A stretch of DNA of 5,760 bases from Propionicimonas sp. (GTDB lineage Bacteria > Actinomycetota > Actinomycetes > Propionibacteriales > Propionibacteriaceae), in the NCBI GenBank assembly GCA_031119515.1, contig JAVHXR010000067.1, positions 4,004-9,763 of the forward strand. The letters run 5' to 3'. Under the pieces are notes generated by a model that saw only the letters and a list, made by a program, of their open reading frames with translations, had not been told where the DNA came from and searched no databases. Position 1 is the first letter of the stretch; each line of letters begins with the position of its first letter. The translations under genes were made by a program, and so were the position numbers. Below, one piece after another: positions 4,549-5,760 of this stretch.

Positions 4549-5760
4549 ATGGGCGAACAGTGGGACGAGACCTTCGACGTCGTGGTCGGCGGCAGTGGCG
4601 CAGCGGCGTTCGCGGCGGCGATCACCGCGGCCGACGCCGGCCTGACGGTGCTGATGCTGGAGAGCACCGACCGGTGGGGCGGCAGCAGCGCGATGTCCGG
4701 GGGCGGGCTGTGGCTGCCGAACAACCCGCTGATGCAGCGCGAGCGCGCCGGGGACTCCAGGGAGGAGGCGCTCGCCTACCTGGAGGCCACCGTCGGCGAC
4801 GCCGGGCCGACCACCTCGCGCCGGCACAAGGAGGCCTTCGTCGACGGGGTCGGCGGTTTCGTGACGCTCGCCGAGCGGCTCGGGATGCGGTTCGCCCGGG
4901 CGAAGGACTATCCCGACTACTACCCCGAGCGACCCGGCGGCAAGATCGGCCGTGCCATCGAGGTGGAGCCGTTCGACGTCCGCGCGATCGGCGAATGGTG
5001 GGCGAGTTCGCGCGGCCAGGACGGAGTGCCGCTGCCGGCCAAGACCGACGACTTCTGGCTGCTGGCCCGGGCCTGGTCGACCCCGTCCGGCATGGTCAGG
5101 GGAGCCCGGGTGGTCGCAAGGACGCTCGGCAGCGCCGCACGCGGCCGACGGGCCGTCGGCATGGGGGCGGCGCTCGCCGCGTCCCTCCTCGCGGTCGCGC
5201 TCCGGCAGGGAGTCCAGCTCCGGCTGTCCAGCCCGGTGGCGGAGCTGGTGGTCGAGGACGGTCGCGTCGTCGGGGTCGAGACCACCCGGGACGGCCGCCG
5301 GCAGCGGGTCCGCGCCACCCGCGGGGTGGTCCTGGGCGGCGGCGGTTTCGACCACAACCGGGAACTGCGCGAGCGCTACCAGGGGGTGGACGGCGTCGCC
5401 TCCTCCGGCTCGAAGGGCAACCTCGGGTCCGCGATCGAGGCGGCGCAGCGGATCGGCGCCGCGGTCGCGCTGATGGACGACGCCTGGTGGGGAGGATCGA
5501 TCCCGCCGGCCACCCCGGACGGCAGCCCCGCCTTCCTGGTCAGCGAGCGGTCGATGCCGTTCACGATCATCGTGGACGCCGCCGGGCAGCGGTTCGCGAA
5601 CGAGTCGGAGTCCTACGTCGACCTCGGACACCACATGCTCGAGCACTCGGCGCGGGTGCCCGGCAGGTTCTGGATGGTCAGCGACGCCAGGTTCGCACGG
5701 CGCTACCTGCGCTCGTTCGCGATGGACCCCAAGGCGACCACGGCGATGGCGCAGGCCGGG
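4549..5760 (+). CDS. FAD-dependent 3-ketosteroid delta1-dehydrogenase-like protein (KstD family), 3' end outside window
   Basis: The frame stays open from the ATG to the window edge, 404 codons; KstD-type enzymes usually have about 510 to 570 residues, so the C-terminal quarter or so is missing. The N-terminal FAD-binding Rossmann fold shows D-V-V-V-G-G-S-G-A-A at 10 to 19 and acidic Glu38 at the end of strand 2. G-G-S-S-A-M-S-G-G-G-L-W-L-P-N-N at 44 to 59 is very typical of KstD-like proteins. Y-P-D-Y-Y-P-E-R-P-G-G at 121 to 131 holds tyrosines in the region where KstD has an active-site tyrosine. G-G-G-F-D-H-N at 264 to 270, D-D-A-W-W-G at 290 to 295 (approximate) and R-F-A-N-E-S-x-x-Y ending at Tyr356 complete the pattern. 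Known KstDs remove the C1 and C2 hydrogens of 3-ketosteroids and reduce FAD. The final catalytic Tyr/Gly region is not in view, so another 3-keto substrate, or a fumarate-reductase-like relative, remains possible. The adjacent divergent TetR gene and operator suggest substrate-induced expression. Confidence 0.88.
   Translation, partial: MGEQWDETFDVVVGGSGAAAFAAAITAADAGLTVLMLESTDRWGGSSAMSGGGLWLPNNPLMQRERAGDSREEALAYLEATVGDAGPTTSRRHKEAFVDGVGGFVTLAERLGMRFARAKDYPDYYPERPGGKIGRAIEVEPFDVRAIGEWWASSRGQDGVPLPAKTDDFWLLARAWSTPSGMVRGARVVARTLGSAARGRRAVGMGAALAASLLAVALRQGVQLRLSSPVAELVVEDGRVVGVETTRDGRRQRVRATRGVVLGGGGFDHNRELRERYQGVDGVASSGSKGNLGSAIEAAQRIGAAVALMDDAWWGGSIPPATPDGSPAFLVSERSMPFTIIVDAAGQRFANESESYVDLGHHMLEHSARVPGRFWMVSDARFARRYLRSFAMDPKATTAMAQAG

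Noticed and set aside
3162..4645. Plus-strand open frames across the DUF1684 and TetR genes (3162 to 4028, 3836 to 4645)
   Set aside because: They lie opposite genes with recognised motifs, have biased composition and no domain features, and one runs through the TetR promoter and operator into the next gene.
4381..5646. A 421-codon open frame on the minus strand opposite the KstD-like and TetR genes
   Set aside because: Its translation is rich in R, P, G, H and D without any recognisable fold, and it lies antisense to a gene with clear family motifs. Long antisense frames are expected where third positions are nearly all G or C.
1..5760. Transposon ends, tRNA or rRNA genes, CRISPR repeats, phage genes
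   Set aside because: I saw no terminal inverted repeats with a transposase, no regularly spaced repeats, and no tRNA- or rRNA-like sequence on either strand. This was by eye; a tRNAscan or Infernal run would settle the RNA part.

Overview
The window is very G+C-rich DNA with strong G/C preference at third codon positions, GTG as well as ATG starts, stop/start overlaps and GGAGG-type ribosome binding sites. This suits a high-G+C actinobacterium; the genus cannot be told from these bases. Seven genes are supported, two of them cut by the window edges.

Left part (1 to 2977, + strand): the 3' part of an operon for a peptide/nickel/opine-family (Dpp/Opp) ABC importer. The order is permease B (C-terminal end only), permease C, ATPase D and ATPase F, joined by 4-, 1- and 4-base overlaps, so they are almost certainly co-transcribed and translationally coupled. 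The solute-binding protein that would reveal the substrate is not here and is probably upstream. Both ATPases have complete nucleotide-binding motifs, but neither has cysteines in its C-terminal tail.

Middle (2988 to 4498, - strand): a DUF1684 protein converges on the transporter operon with only 10 bases between the stop codons. Upstream of it on the same strand, after 164 bases, is a TetR-family regulator.

Right part (4499 to 5760): a 50-base divergent intergenic region holds an 18-base perfect palindrome (24 bases with one mismatched pair), the probable operator of the TetR protein. It lies between a candidate -10 box and the ribosome binding site of a rightward gene for an FAD-dependent dehydrogenase of the 3-ketosteroid delta1-dehydrogenase (KstD) type, which runs off the end (404 codons present).

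Reading them together: the regulator probably represses the dehydrogenase and itself, in a small locally controlled catabolic unit for a steroid or other cyclic ketone. The transporter may be an unrelated neighbour, since it is convergent with and separately transcribed from the rest. I see no phage, insertion sequence, CRISPR array, tRNA or rRNA, and no clearly new multi-gene system. The most informative non-coding element is the palindrome.
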